A stretch of DNA of 56,287 nt, taken from Gammaproteobacteria bacterium (GTDB taxonomy: Bacteria; Pseudomonadota; Gammaproteobacteria; SZUA-229). Below are positions 21,301-29,960 of this stretch, one piece after another. The DNA is taken from the NCBI GenBank assembly GCA_029882215.1, contig JAOULC010000021.1, positions 1 to 56,287 of the forward strand. Reading direction: 5' to 3'. The notes below the pieces were generated by a model, which was given only the letters and a program-made list of their open reading frames with translations, ran no database searches and was not told where the DNA came from. The first letter of the stretch is position 1; each line of letters begins with the position of its first letter. The position numbers and the translations under genes are program-made.

Positions 21301-21415
21301 TAAGCGACTCAATTTGTTCCTGTTTCTGTTTAGCCGCCCAAATAAAATGAATGAAGCCGGCAAAAAGAATGGCTCCGATCAGCATCGGTAGCAGTAATTT
21401 AAAGCGTAAACTCAT
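18386..21415 (-). CDS. BarA-like hybrid sensor histidine kinase with degenerate Hpt domain
   Basis: The 1009-residue kinase has TM1 (about 7-27), a periplasmic domain (28-142), TM2 (143-165), HAMP, a PAS domain (about 220-335), a HisKA domain with His371 in MSHEIRTPMNG, a HATPase domain with N and G boxes, two receiver domains and a C-terminal Hpt-like domain. The phospho-acceptor aspartates are visible in VILDFCMPSMDG and LILMDCLMPKMDG. In the Hpt signature, where a histidine should precede the LKGS-type motif, the protein reads LSRSLKSSCASVGA, so the acceptor His is Arg. The chain may end at the second receiver or use a separate Hpt protein. A PhnD-like binding protein lies 10 bases upstream in the same operon and may be its periplasmic sensor. 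Confidence 0.92.
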   Translation of the reverse strand: MSLRFKLLLPMLIGAILFAGFIHFIWAAKQKQEQIESLKETHIDFLKTIEPEIKRGLISNDLATLNEFLDEQMRIHHKNWREITLVLRNNDRIYPVFDYQEPQGNHIFKLKHDIIEDYKVKLGTLVLFLDWSTEYQKIINHTRQVEIVLLFILVTIMLTGAFLQNRMILAPIIKLKQAVNRFQQGDYDIELTSERTDEIGELIVNFELMRAQRRISEESLRIAATAFDIHEGIIITDKHQNMIRVNKAFSCITGYSEKEVVGKNPKILHSGKHETAFFRDMWTDIETKGQWSGVIWNKRKNNEVFPQNTSITAVKDTFGNTTHYVGSFQDISETKKFQNELKQKAKELELARDKAEVASQAKSDFLATMSHEIRTPMNGVLGMAQLLADTELNEQQTEYLNTIQLSAQNLLTIINDILDFSKIEAKKMELELVAFNLHDCCFDVTKLLSSKAREKGLDLLFNLSADCPAYVIGDPGRLRQVLLNMLGNAIKFTKTGHILLEITCQNKTGISADIRFAISDTGVGIPEEQQDQLFHAFTQADTSTTRNYGGTGLGLSISRQLIELMGSKINLKSEPGRGSEFSFEITLPTTSCPDTTPTYDVTGLNLLIVDDNATNLRILLEQTSTAGINTTTATAAEQALKILEQSVASDNLFDAVILDFCMPSMDGAELGKAILDNPNTAALPLILLTSAGSNGDILRFQQLGFSGYLTKPVTARVILEMISAVTHQQAKTGPILTSHSVNASASAMTNSENTISSQRFSQAKVLLAEDDPINQKVTTGLLKKLGITADLAVNGLEVLEKVKTKNYDLILMDCLMPKMDGFQATRQLRDNLNSRDIPVIALTANAQKSDRDRCIESGMDDFLSKPFNFSGLISMLNRWLPETTGRSEIAAASTNCSTMNFMVYEELKTLLPDTFENIINTFLHETPANIQKIIEHSEQQQFEEVSRLSRSLKSSCASVGATSLSQCASALESAIVKSDRRAIGALATELNSLFIVTQQSIQNHHAANT

Positions 21416-21424
21416 AATAAATAT

Positions 21425-22252
21425 CTACTGTGCTACATAAAAGCGTTTCAAGTTCATCCCCTTGAGCTCTTGGTAGTCTGACATACTGGCTTTGCCTAGC
21501 TGTTTTATCGGAATTTGTGCCAGCAGTGCCTGACCTTCGGCTGTTTTTGATATCTTAATAAACGCTGCCAGTACTTTTTCACGATCTGATTGCTTTACTC
21601 TCGGGTGAACCGCTACAGGATGTGGTGCAACAGGTATGGTCTTATGGATGATCCTCATGCTGTCGCGTAGTCTTTTATTTTGTTTGAGCAAAGTTTTGCT
21701 CACGCCACCACCTGCTGCTGCCTGTTTTAAATAAACATTCAGGTAAACAGAGTCGTGGGTTTTAACATATTTAGGGTTTATGTTGAGCTTGAATTTGTCA
21801 TGTAATTCCGCCCTCATTTGCATCGATGCACCCAGTGCATTAGGTGAAGGAAAGGCCAGTGTTTGATTGTCCAGATCTTTAACAGAGCTGATTTTACTGT
21901 CGTTTCGCACCACCAGAATACCTTGCAGTTTTTTACCGTGATCTCTGACTAAAGGGGTATATCCGTGTGATTCGTTAGCAATTAATAAATGAAAAGGGTT
22001 CATGTAAGCAAAGTCGAACTGGCCGCTGAGAAACTCTTTCTCGAAAGCAGAGATGGTAGGCGCACCTGCTAACTTGAATTTCAGCCCTGTTTCTTCCTGC
22101 AATTTCTGCAGCACGGGATTCCAGATTTTGCTGAGCTTTGTTATTTCAAATTGAGGCACAACACCAAAAGTATAGACTGTCTCAGCCAGAGCCGATATTG
22201 ACGCAGAGAATAATACTGTAACCATGAACAGCAAGAACAGTTTAACTTTCAT
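21425..22252 (-). CDS. PhnD-like periplasmic phosphate/phosphonate-type binding protein
   Basis: The 275-residue protein has a signal peptide (about 1-23) and a type 2 periplasmic-binding fold of the PhnD family (PF12974-like). Typical stretches are YTFGVVPQFE at the start, FDFAYMNPFHLL, LDNQTLAFPSPNALGAS and PHPVAVHP. No ABC permease or ATPase is next to it. It is followed after 10 bases by the hybrid kinase gene. This suggests it feeds ligand information to the kinase rather than supplying a transporter. The ligand is unknown. Confidence 0.85.
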   Translation of the reverse strand: MKVKLFLLFMVTVLFSASISALAETVYTFGVVPQFEITKLSKIWNPVLQKLQEETGLKFKLAGAPTISAFEKEFLSGQFDFAYMNPFHLLIANESHGYTPLVRDHGKKLQGILVVRNDSKISSVKDLDNQTLAFPSPNALGASMQMRAELHDKFKLNINPKYVKTHDSVYLNVYLKQAAAGGGVSKTLLKQNKRLRDSMRIIHKTIPVAPHPVAVHPRVKQSDREKVLAAFIKISKTAEGQALLAQIPIKQLGKASMSDYQELKGMNLKRFYVAQ

Positions 22253-22372
22253 TGATTGGCCTGTGGTTAGTAAGGTTTTTATGTTTGAGCTTATAGAGTA
22301 TAGATCAACAAAATAAAATCGCAGGTTACAGAGTAGTAAAAAATCCGTACAGGCTAAGGTTTTCAGGCAAAA

Positions 22373-22398
22373 AAAACGGCGGTAAAAACCGCCGTTTT
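22373..22398 (-). terminator. Intrinsic terminator downstream of the PuuD-like gene
   Basis: A perfect 11-base stem (AAAACGGCGGT / ACCGCCGTTTT) with a four-base loop is followed, on the minus strand, by a run of eight T. It ends the transcript of the gene at 22420-23010. Confidence 0.9.
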
Positions 22399-22419
22399 AT
22401 TAAGCATTAGGTACGATGC

Positions 22420-23010
22420 TTAGAAAGGCATTCCGCCATGTCCGAATGCAGTCATGCACATCAGCATTGGAATAGACAAAACAACGTTTGTACGTGAAGC
22501 CATCAGGGCAGTTTTCTTTGCAGCCGCGATAACATCCGCGCTGTGCTCTTTGCCGTCCAGACCCAGGATTTTCTTCTGGTTAGGCCAGATCAGTCCCCAG
22601 ACATTTAGCAACATAATAGTACCTAACCATGCGCCAAGACCAATGACTTGTGAGCCTTCAGCAAAGGTAAATGCCGCCATTATGCCGCCAGTGCCTTGCA
22701 GTGCACCAACACCTGTTATCCAGGTAGCAAGTGCCGCCCAACGGAACCAGAATAAAGCGCGTGGTGCAATGTATTTATTAATGGCAGCAGGACCGGGGCC
22801 ATCAGTGTCAGCCAGTGCAACGCCTACACCGGGCACCTGTATAAAGTTAAAGTAATACAGTAAGCCGATCCAGATAACACCAGCGATCACATGTAACCAT
22901 GTTGTTAATGCAGCAATATTAAGTTCACCGCCGCCTAATACAGCAATACTAATAGCAGCGAGTACAAAACCGCTGATAATAGTGCCTTTTACAGAAAGTA
23001 ATGGATTCAT
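22420..23010 (-). CDS. PuuD-like (urate hydroxylase N-terminal type) membrane protein
   Basis: The 196-residue product has about four to five membrane segments. It resembles the membrane domain found at the N-terminus of PuuD-type urate oxidases (PF06181-like), with motifs WLHVIAGVIWIGLLYYFNF, PRALFWFRWAALATW and LLNVWGLIWPNQKK. Full PuuD proteins also carry a C-terminal cytochrome c domain. This one stops before it and has no CxxCH motif, so urate oxidation is doubtful. Similar short membrane proteins are common as stand-alone genes of unknown role. A strong terminator follows. Confidence 0.7.
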   Translation of the reverse strand: MNPLLSVKGTIISGFVLAAISIAVLGGGELNIAALTTWLHVIAGVIWIGLLYYFNFIQVPGVGVALADTDGPGPAAINKYIAPRALFWFRWAALATWITGVGALQGTGGIMAAFTFAEGSQVIGLGAWLGTIMLLNVWGLIWPNQKKILGLDGKEHSADVIAAAKKTALMASRTNVVLSIPMLMCMTAFGHGGMPF

Positions 23011-23165
23011 TTGAATTCCCCAGGGGTTAATAGTTGATTCTTTTAGTCGGCATTAGGGTAGGTCAGACTGTTGGTGAATGCAATCATCATTTATGCTTAT
23101 ATTTAAAAAAATCAGTTAAGTCGCTCTGATATAATCAGCATCAATGTATTTAACCTATAAAAACT

Positions 23166-24716
23166 ATGGATAATATTGAATTAAGTCTGTTTTCCAGCCG
23201 AATATCCTCTGTTTGCGATGAAATGGGGGCGGTACTGCAACGTGTTGCCTTTTCCCCCAATATTAAAGACCGGCTGGATTTCTCCTGTGCTATTTTCAAC
23301 GCGGAAGGCAAATTGTGTGCTCAGGCCGCACATATACCTGTCCATTTGGGCAGTATGGCTTATGCCATGGCTGATGTTGTGTCGGCTATTGACTGGCATG
23401 AAGGGGATATGGTGATGCTAAATGACCCGTATCTGGGAGGTACTCATCTGCCGGATGTAACCATAATCGCACCGTTGTTTATCAGTCAGAAACTGGCGGG
23501 GTTTGTGGTAAACCGGGCTCATCATGCTGATATTGGTGCAGAAAGTCCGGGCTCCATGCCGGTTTCCTCTAGTCTGCTGCAAGAGGGTGTGGTCATTGCG
23601 CCCACCAAACTGATCAAAGCTGGTCAGCTGGACCAGTCTGTAATGGCCGCTTTATTAGCTAAGCTGAAAAACACCGATGAGTCGCTGGGCGACTTCAATG
23701 CTCAGATCGGTGCTAACCGGCGCGGGCTGGAACGTTTGCAATTACTGGTTCAGTCGCTCGGGTTTGAACGCTATGTGGCGGCACTACAAGCACTTAATGA
23801 CTATGCCGCCAGTATTGCCCGTGAAGCATTAAAAACCATCCCTGATGGTGTTTATCAGTTCACCGACTGGATGGATGATGATGGTCAGGGGCAGCAGAAC
23901 ATTGCTATCAAGGTGACGTTAAGAGTGCAGTCTGGACAGTTGCTGGCTGATTTTTCCGGTACAGCGCAGCAAGTTCACGGCAATATTAACTGCCCGTTGT
24001 CGGTGGTGGCTGCAGCCGTGTTCTATGTGTTTCGCTGCCTGATGCCGGCGCAGACTCCTGCCTGTGCCGGCAGCTTTGAGGCCATTAAATTCACTGCGCC
24101 TGAGGGCTGCTTATTAAATGCAAGATACCCTGCGGCAGTGGCCGCCGGCAATGTGGAAACCAGTAGCCGAATTGTGGATGTGGTGATGGGGGCGTTAGCG
24201 CAGGCGGTGCCGGCATTAATACCCGCTGCCAGTCAGGGTAGTATGAATAATCTGGCGATGGGTTTTGCCGGTAATGAGCAGCAAGCGTCGTGGAGCTATT
24301 ATGAAACCATTGGTGGTGGCATGGGAGCCGGGGCAAAAAATGCCGGCTTAAGTGCCGTGCAAACGCATATGACCAATACCTTAAACACACCGATAGAAGT
24401 ATTAGAAAAGCACTACCCGCTGCGTGTTCATCGCTATGAGATTAGACAGGGTTCAGGCGGTGAAGGTGAACACAGCGGCGGTGATGGCATTATCCGCGAG
24501 TTTGAGTTTTTACAGCCGGCGCAGTTTACGCTGTTAACAGAGCGCAGAAGTACCCAGCCATGGGGTATTAATGCCCGGCCCGGTCATGCGGGTAAAAACA
24601 GATTAAATGACAAGCCCATCGTCGCCAAAGTGAATTGTGAGGTGACAGTTGGCGACAGGCTGAGAATAGAAACCCCCGGTGGGGGCGGCTGGGCCGCTGA
24701 TGAGTTTAAACCTTAA
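23166..24716 (+). CDS. hyuB: Hydantoinase B / oxoprolinase-type subunit
   Basis: The 516-residue protein is a full-length HyuB/5-oxoprolinase B-type subunit, with the N-terminal block [35 protein letters not shown] and [17 protein letters not shown], and a C-terminal glycine-rich end. Such subunits normally work with an ATP-dependent HyuA to open hydantoin or 5-oxoproline rings, or occur in acetone/acetophenone carboxylases. No hyuA lies beside it here. Its final bases overlap the convergent chemoreceptor gene by 11 bases. Confidence 0.88.
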   Translation: MDNIELSLFSSRISSVCDEMGAVLQRVAFSPNIKDRLDFSCAIFNAEGKLCAQAAHIPVHLGSMAYAMADVVSAIDWHEGDMVMLNDPYLGGTHLPDVTIIAPLFISQKLAGFVVNRAHHADIGAESPGSMPVSSSLLQEGVVIAPTKLIKAGQLDQSVMAALLAKLKNTDESLGDFNAQIGANRRGLERLQLLVQSLGFERYVAALQALNDYAASIAREALKTIPDGVYQFTDWMDDDGQGQQNIAIKVTLRVQSGQLLADFSGTAQQVHGNINCPLSVVAAAVFYVFRCLMPAQTPACAGSFEAIKFTAPEGCLLNARYPAAVAAGNVETSSRIVDVVMGALAQAVPALIPAASQGSMNNLAMGFAGNEQQASWSYYETIGGGMGAGAKNAGLSAVQTHMTNTLNTPIEVLEKHYPLRVHRYEIRQGSGGEGEHSGGDGIIREFEFLQPAQFTLLTERRSTQPWGINARPGHAGKNRLNDKPIVAKVNCEVTVGDRLRIETPGGGGWAADEFKP

Positions 24717-26205
24717 AGAAACGGGTTTGCTCTTGTAGTTGTCTTCCCAGGCTGGCCAGTACCGACGAGGCATTTGCGGTGATATCTGCTGCTTCTGAAC
24801 TGCTTTGCGCACTGTGGCTGATATGAGAAATGCTCTGGTTAATTTCATTGGCAACGGCATTTTGCTCCTCACCGGCGGTAGCGACTTGCTGGTTCATTGC
24901 CTTAATCACACCGACTGCCTGTACGATGCCATTGAGCGACTGATTTACTTCAGAGGTTTGTTCAACGGTCTTAACGGTTTGTTGACGGCCTTCTTCCATC
25001 GCCTGAACGGCTTTCTGGCTACCGCTTTGTAAGCGGGTAATCATTTCTTCGATTTCAGACGTCGACTTTTGAGTGCGGCTGGCCAGAGTGCGAACCTCAT
25101 CCGCAACCACTGCAAAACCCCGGCCCTGCTCACCGGCTCGGGCTGCTTCTATGGCGGCATTGAGTGCCAGTAAGTTGGTCTGTTCGGCAATGCTTTTTAT
25201 AACATCCAGCACCGTACCGATATTTTGGCTGTCTTTTTCCAGCTCGCTGATCACCTGAACGGCATTGGATACTTTGTTTTCAAGTGTACTGATAGAAGAC
25301 ATCATCTGATTCACAATTTGATGTCCATTGCTGGCCTCATCGTCTGCACTGACAGCGGCTTCAGCTGCGGCGTTAGTGTTATTGGCCACTTCCTGAACCG
25401 TAGCAGTCATCTCATTAATTGCGGTGGCTACCTGTTCAATCTGAGACTGCTGGTCATTCATCGACACCCGGTTACGACTGGTTATATCACTCATTTCATC
25501 GGTCGATGATGATATCTGACTGGCCGCACCCATGACCTCGATTAGTGTTTTATGGGTGTGTTGCATGAAATTATTAAAATCATGGGCAAACTGGCTGTTC
25601 GCATTCTCCTGTCGATAAGACAGATCAATCATGCCGTCTTTAACGGCAAGGTGAGAGCCGATTTGCTGAATCTCCAGTGATGTTTTGAGTTCTTTACCGC
25701 CTTTAAAATTCAGGTAGACCAGTACGATGGTTTCAAAAACAACAAAAGCTGCGTGAATCAAAACCAGATCAATGCCGGTTCTGGCGGGGAAAACATAGAC
25801 CCCCATCCCCATTTCCTGAATGAAATTGAAACTAAGATGGTGCACAGCAATCACTAAGGCACCCACAATGACGGGTACCCAGTCTTTGTATTGCAACAGG
25901 AAAGCCAGCAGCACGAAAATAATAAAATGCAGTTCAATCATGCCGTGTCCCTGATGAATCGTCAGCGCAGAGAAGATCATGAAAGACGCTGCGACAGCAC
26001 AGCGTGTGAGTAGCGTGCCTTTACCCAGAAAATAAAGTGCTGTCGGCACCAGTGCGGCTGGCAAGCCAATAATAAAGGCTTCAGACCAGGTGTTATACCA
26101 GTTAGCAAGAAGCAAGCTGTAGACAAAAAGACCCCAAATGATAGCAATCATCATGCGGTCTGATTGCGCGTAAAAGCGCTGTAAGGAATGGTTTTCGTTG
26201 CTCAT
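24706..26205 (-). CDS. Methyl-accepting chemotaxis protein with polytopic N-terminus
   Basis: The open frame runs upstream to 26346, but the ATG at 26205 is the natural start: it removes the overlap with the preceding gene and a non-homologous tail. The protein is then 499 residues. About six membrane helices occupy residues 15-170, with no periplasmic ligand domain, so the membrane part itself probably senses. The cytoplasmic part has the conserved hairpin tip [20 protein letters not shown] and [13 protein letters not shown]. By family it controls CheA at receptor arrays. No che genes are nearby. Confidence 0.92.
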   Translation of the reverse strand: MSNENHSLQRFYAQSDRMMIAIIWGLFVYSLLLANWYNTWSEAFIIGLPAALVPTALYFLGKGTLLTRCAVAASFMIFSALTIHQGHGMIELHFIIFVLLAFLLQYKDWVPVIVGALVIAVHHLSFNFIQEMGMGVYVFPARTGIDLVLIHAAFVVFETIVLVYLNFKGGKELKTSLEIQQIGSHLAVKDGMIDLSYRQENANSQFAHDFNNFMQHTHKTLIEVMGAASQISSSTDEMSDITSRNRVSMNDQQSQIEQVATAINEMTATVQEVANNTNAAAEAAVSADDEASNGHQIVNQMMSSISTLENKVSNAVQVISELEKDSQNIGTVLDVIKSIAEQTNLLALNAAIEAARAGEQGRGFAVVADEVRTLASRTQKSTSEIEEMITRLQSGSQKAVQAMEEGRQQTVKTVEQTSEVNQSLNGIVQAVGVIKAMNQQVATAGEEQNAVANEINQSISHISHSAQSSSEAADITANASSVLASLGRQLQEQTRFFKV

Positions 26206-26221
26206 GATAATTACCTGAAAA

Positions 26222-26860
26222 TTAAATGCTATGGTTTGATGTCTTATCCCAGTCACAAAAACAGCCGAACACCATGGTGTTAAGCAATGACGGGGTTTGT
26301 CCCTGGGTGAGCAGATCGGCGACGCGCTCGACAAAGGCAGTGCCACCTAAGCCACAGAAAGTACTGTCACTATAAGGGCCAAAATACGCTAACTGGCCAG
26401 CCTCATCGATCACCGCCGCTGCCGGTGCGGCAGGGATTCTGGCTTTACCGGCCAGTAATAAGTGCTGATCGATAATGACCTGAGAAGCAAATTGCTCACC
26501 TGCCATTTTGATGATTTGCTGGTCACTAAAATCCGGGTGAGGACGAACAATGGTGACCAGTTTGAAATTCTCCTGCTGATACTTTTTGGAAATGGCATTA
26601 ACATGAGCGCTATTAAAGCGATTACAGCTACAACCCGGTTGCCAGAAGTGCACTAAATAAGCAGAGCCCGGATTGTTTTGTCTGAGAGGTGCCAGTAATG
26701 CATTCAGTGAAAGATTTAAAGCCTGTGACTCAATCACCGATGCGGCCTGAATATCAAACGGCCGTAAATCTCTGGTCTGAAACCACCAGAAAGCATAAGC
26801 GGTCGATATTAGCCAGATAGTCATGATCAGGCCGGCTAACCAGTGTTTCTTACACATCAT
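26222..26860 (-). CDS. Membrane-anchored thioredoxin-like protein with CxC motif
   Basis: The 212-residue protein has one N-terminal membrane anchor (about 8-28) and a periplasmic thioredoxin-like domain resembling DUF6436. The usual CxxC is replaced by Cys-Ser-Cys in [12 protein letters not shown]. Later come [12 protein letters not shown], where the cis-proline loop of the fold is expected, and a C-terminal CFC. It sits just upstream of the chemoreceptor gene (16 bases after the corrected start) and is likely cotranscribed. A redox role in the periplasm is inferred from the fold only. Confidence 0.7.
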   Translation of the reverse strand: MMCKKHWLAGLIMTIWLISTAYAFWWFQTRDLRPFDIQAASVIESQALNLSLNALLAPLRQNNPGSAYLVHFWQPGCSCNRFNSAHVNAISKKYQQENFKLVTIVRPHPDFSDQQIIKMAGEQFASQVIIDQHLLLAGKARIPAAPAAAVIDEAGQLAYFGPYSDSTFCGLGGTAFVERVADLLTQGQTPSLLNTMVFGCFCDWDKTSNHSI

Positions 26861-27056
26861 TAAAGTGGTCTTAATTAAATTAATATTAGCGAGAGTTTAG
26901 TTCAGAATAAAAAAATTGTAATGAAAGCAGGTCAATGCAGAAAGCACAAAAAAGCAAGCAGAGTCTGATTTTTATCTGCGGGCAGATTCATAGTCCATGA
27001 AGCGGTCTATCTGAGTAAGAAGGTGAACTGAAAATTTGTTTTTAAAGAAAAAAGTA

Positions 27057-27093
27057 GCCGGGGTCGGAGGAGGAGAACTGCGTGTACCCCGGC
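27057..27093 (-). terminator. Intrinsic terminator downstream of the rhodanese gene
   Basis: An eight-base perfect stem (GCCGGGGT / ACCCCGGC) with a 21-base loop is followed on the minus strand by TACTTTTTTC. It lies 25 bases past the rhodanese stop codon. Confidence 0.75.
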
Positions 27094-27117
27094 GTGATGC
27101 TGTAATTAGACCGTCAG

Positions 27118-27936
27118 CTAGTGTTTAATATTGATAATGTCGTTATAAAACCCCATGGCACCTTTGGCCATAAAGTAATAGTCTTTAATTTTCTCCTTTT
27201 CCAGTGTGTATTGAAGCCAGCGTACCTGTTTACCCACAGCATCATAAATGAGCAGTGTTTTTTTGGCTTTAGCGGCCTGACGCATGCGTTTAATGACCTG
27301 TTCTTTTTGGTTCAGGCTGATCCAGCGTTCAAAACCAATAAAATAGCCCACGCCATTAGCGCGCTGTGTGGTATCACGAATATCAATGACCATGGCTTTG
27401 TCGCCCATTGAATACACCATTTCAGTAAACGCTTTTGGTGAAAGCGTATGTGCTTTTAACGTGGCTTTGCTTAACAGGTTGGCAGGGTTAAGCGGTGAAT
27501 GGCCTAAAAGAGTGGATTTGTCCGGATAGGCTTTAGCCCACTCAAACATACCGGCATCATAGGCAAAAACATTTTCAATACCATTATCCATAGCGGCTTT
27601 AGCTGCCTTGTATGATTTATAGCAGGTACGTCCATTGCAGTAAAAAACAATGGTTTTATTGGTGGTTTTTCGGATCTCGCGTACTTTTGCCACAAAATCT
27701 TTACGGGATACCGGGATATTGATCGCGGTATTGATATGAATGGTTTCAAACTCGTAATTAGAACGGGTATCAACAATCAAAACCTGATTAAAGTCTTTAT
27801 TTAAATCCTCTTTGGTATAGTTTTTTACCTGAGGGAATTCCGCTCTTCCTGGAAATCCATCGGTGTTCGCCTGGGCACTGCTTGCAAAGGCAAAAATACC
27901 CAGACTAAGGCCAAGTAGAAAATAGAGTTGTGTCAT
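27118..27936 (-). CDS. Exported tandem rhodanese-domain protein
   Basis: The 272-residue protein has a signal peptide (cleavage probably after AQA, about residue 23) and two rhodanese-like domains. The first domain contains VDTRSNYEF and an active-site loop with the catalytic cysteine, FYCNGRTCYKS. The second keeps the fold pattern (MVIDIRDT) but its loop reads LIYDAVGKQ without cysteine, so it is probably inactive. In classical thiosulfate sulfurtransferases the C-terminal domain is the active one, so the order is reversed. It likely acts on sulfane sulfur or redox targets in the periplasm. Confidence 0.85.
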   Translation of the reverse strand: MTQLYFLLGLSLGIFAFASSAQANTDGFPGRAEFPQVKNYTKEDLNKDFNQVLIVDTRSNYEFETIHINTAINIPVSRKDFVAKVREIRKTTNKTIVFYCNGRTCYKSYKAAKAAMDNGIENVFAYDAGMFEWAKAYPDKSTLLGHSPLNPANLLSKATLKAHTLSPKAFTEMVYSMGDKAMVIDIRDTTQRANGVGYFIGFERWISLNQKEQVIKRMRQAAKAKKTLLIYDAVGKQVRWLQYTLEKEKIKDYYFMAKGAMGFYNDIINIKH

Positions 27937-28181
27937 TTATAGTGTCCCTGAAAATATTAATAGCAGTCATCTCTCTTGTTATTGCGGAGATATTCTTGCT
28001 TGAGTTTGCTATTAGGGGATAACCCTAATATATTTTTATCGTTATTAAAAGAACTATCTTTCCACTTAATGCAGATATGGCTTAGATTAATACAGAAAGG
28101 GTTTAAATTAATACAGAACTTGCTTGTTATTAGGTTTAAAATGAGCGGAGTGACTAATAATTAAATGGCTCGGGTATAAAA

Positions 28182-29960
28182 ATGTGTGGAATATGTGGTG
28201 AATTTCGGTTTGACGGGCAAAAACCGGATCTGGCTCTAACTCATCGTATGATGGAAAAACTGGAGCGCCGTGGTCCCGATCATGCCGGCAGCTTTTCTGA
28301 TGGCCCGGTTGCACTGGGTCACCGGCGTTTATCCATTATTGACTTATCTGAGCACTCTAGTCAGCCAATGGTAGATCAGGAACTGAGCCTGTCACTGGTT
28401 TTTAATGGCACGATTTATAACTATCCTGAATTGCGTTCTGAATTACAGCATAAAGGTTATCGTTTTTTTTCTAGCGGTGACTCAGAAGTCATATTAAAAG
28501 CTTATGCGGAATGGGGTGAGAAATGTGTCGAGCGCCTGCACGGCATGTTTGCTTTTGCGATCTGGGATATGAAGCGCCAGCAGTTGTTTATGGCGCGCGA
28601 CCGGATGGGCATCAAGCCGTATTACTACAGTTTTGACAATAAACGTGTGCGTTTCGCCTCGACCACCCAGGCTCTGCTACAAGCCGATGATAACGACACC
28701 TCGATTGACAGCTTCGGCTTGCATAACCAGCTCAGCCTGCATGCCGTGATCCCGGCACCGCGTACGATCCTAAGTGGTATCCGTAAAATGCAGCCGGCCC
28801 ATTACATGATTGTAAAAGCCGATGGCAGCTGTACCGAGCAACGCTACTGGACACTCAATGCCAGCCGTCAGAGCATCGTTCGTAGTGATGAGGAATGGAT
28901 TGAGGTGATTCATGAAAGCCTGAAATCCGCTGTCGCAAAGCGTAAATCCATCGCCGATGTACCGGTCGGTGTGCTGTTATCCGGTGGTCTGGATTCCAGT
29001 TTGTTAGTTGGCTTGCTGGCCGAGCAGGGCGTGGGTAACTTAAAAACCTTTACCGTTGGTTTTGAAGATCAGCCGGAAGAAAAAGGTAATGAGTTTGAGT
29101 TTTCAGATCCGGTGGTAGAAAAGTTTGGCACCGAGCATCACAAATTTTTCATGAAAAATGAAGACGTCTTAGGGCGTCTGCCGGAAGCGGTGGATGCGAT
29201 GACCGAACCGATGGTCGGTCAGGATGCAGTGGCGTTTTATCTGCTATCAGAACAGGTATCAAAAGAAATCAAAGTGGTGCAAAGCGGGCAGGGGGCCGAT
29301 GAGGTCTTCGGTGGTTATTTCTGGTATCCGCAAATGCACCACTCTATAGGATCAGACCTGGAACGTTTCAGCAGTCGTTACTTTGATCGTGACCATGCCG
29401 AGTATCTGGAAACCGTGGATAGCCGTTTTCACGGTGAAGATTACACCTCGCAGCTGGTTAGTGGCTTATTGGCCCAGCCGAATGCCGATGAGTATCTGGA
29501 TAAAGTGTTGCGTATGGATGTCACTACGCTGATTGTTGATGACCCGGTCAAACGGGTGGATAACATGACCATGGCCTGGGGGCTGGAAGCGCGTGTACCG
29601 TTTTTAGATCATCAGCTGGTCGAGCTGGCCGCATCGATGCCGCCTGAGTTAAAGCTGCGTGATAACGGCAAATACGTGCTTAAACAAATCGCCCGCGGCT
29701 TAGTGCCGGATTCGGTAATTGACCGTAAAAAAGGCTATTTTCCGGTGCCGGCATTAAAATACGTGCGCGGTGAGTTTCTGCATTTTATGCAAGAAATATT
29801 AACCGGCGATACCGCGAGACAGCGTGGTCTGTTCAATCCAAAATATGTTGAAAAGCTGCTCAGTCAGCCGGAATCCTATCTGACCCGGCTGCAAGGCAGT
29901 AAGTTATGGCATCTGGCGCTGCTGGAATTCTGGTTACAACGTAACGTTGATAAACATTAA
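28182..29960 (+). CDS. N-acetylglutaminylglutamine amidotransferase-like asparagine synthase
   Basis: The 592-residue protein is a class II glutamine amidotransferase fused to an asparagine-synthetase domain. Met-Cys-Gly-Ile exposes Cys2 as the N-terminal nucleophile. RRGPDHAG and GHRRLSIIDLSEH follow, and the ATP PP-loop is VLLSGGLDSSLL near residue 265. Details such as LVFNGTIYNYPELR and the C-terminal FPVPALKYVRGE match the trio-type amidotransferases that amidate N-acetylglutaminylglutamine, a compatible solute, better than housekeeping AsnB. In other bacteria this gene stands with an acetyltransferase/ATP-grasp synthetase and a peptidase. Neither is here, so the substrate is uncertain. 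Confidence 0.82.
   Translation: MCGICGEFRFDGQKPDLALTHRMMEKLERRGPDHAGSFSDGPVALGHRRLSIIDLSEHSSQPMVDQELSLSLVFNGTIYNYPELRSELQHKGYRFFSSGDSEVILKAYAEWGEKCVERLHGMFAFAIWDMKRQQLFMARDRMGIKPYYYSFDNKRVRFASTTQALLQADDNDTSIDSFGLHNQLSLHAVIPAPRTILSGIRKMQPAHYMIVKADGSCTEQRYWTLNASRQSIVRSDEEWIEVIHESLKSAVAKRKSIADVPVGVLLSGGLDSSLLVGLLAEQGVGNLKTFTVGFEDQPEEKGNEFEFSDPVVEKFGTEHHKFFMKNEDVLGRLPEAVDAMTEPMVGQDAVAFYLLSEQVSKEIKVVQSGQGADEVFGGYFWYPQMHHSIGSDLERFSSRYFDRDHAEYLETVDSRFHGEDYTSQLVSGLLAQPNADEYLDKVLRMDVTTLIVDDPVKRVDNMTMAWGLEARVPFLDHQLVELAASMPPELKLRDNGKYVLKQIARGLVPDSVIDRKKGYFPVPALKYVRGEFLHFMQEILTGDTARQRGLFNPKYVEKLLSQPESYLTRLQGSKLWHLALLEFWLQRNVDKH

Noticed and set aside
26206-26346. N-terminal extension of the chemoreceptor
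   Set aside because: The extra 47 residues overlap the preceding gene, are not chemoreceptor-like, and an ATG at 26205 fits better.
27976-28164. 62-residue frame between the rhodanese and amidotransferase genes
   Set aside because: It is an AT-rich, leucine/isoleucine-rich translation with repeated AATACAGAA-type sequence and no homology signal. It is probably non-coding promoter region.
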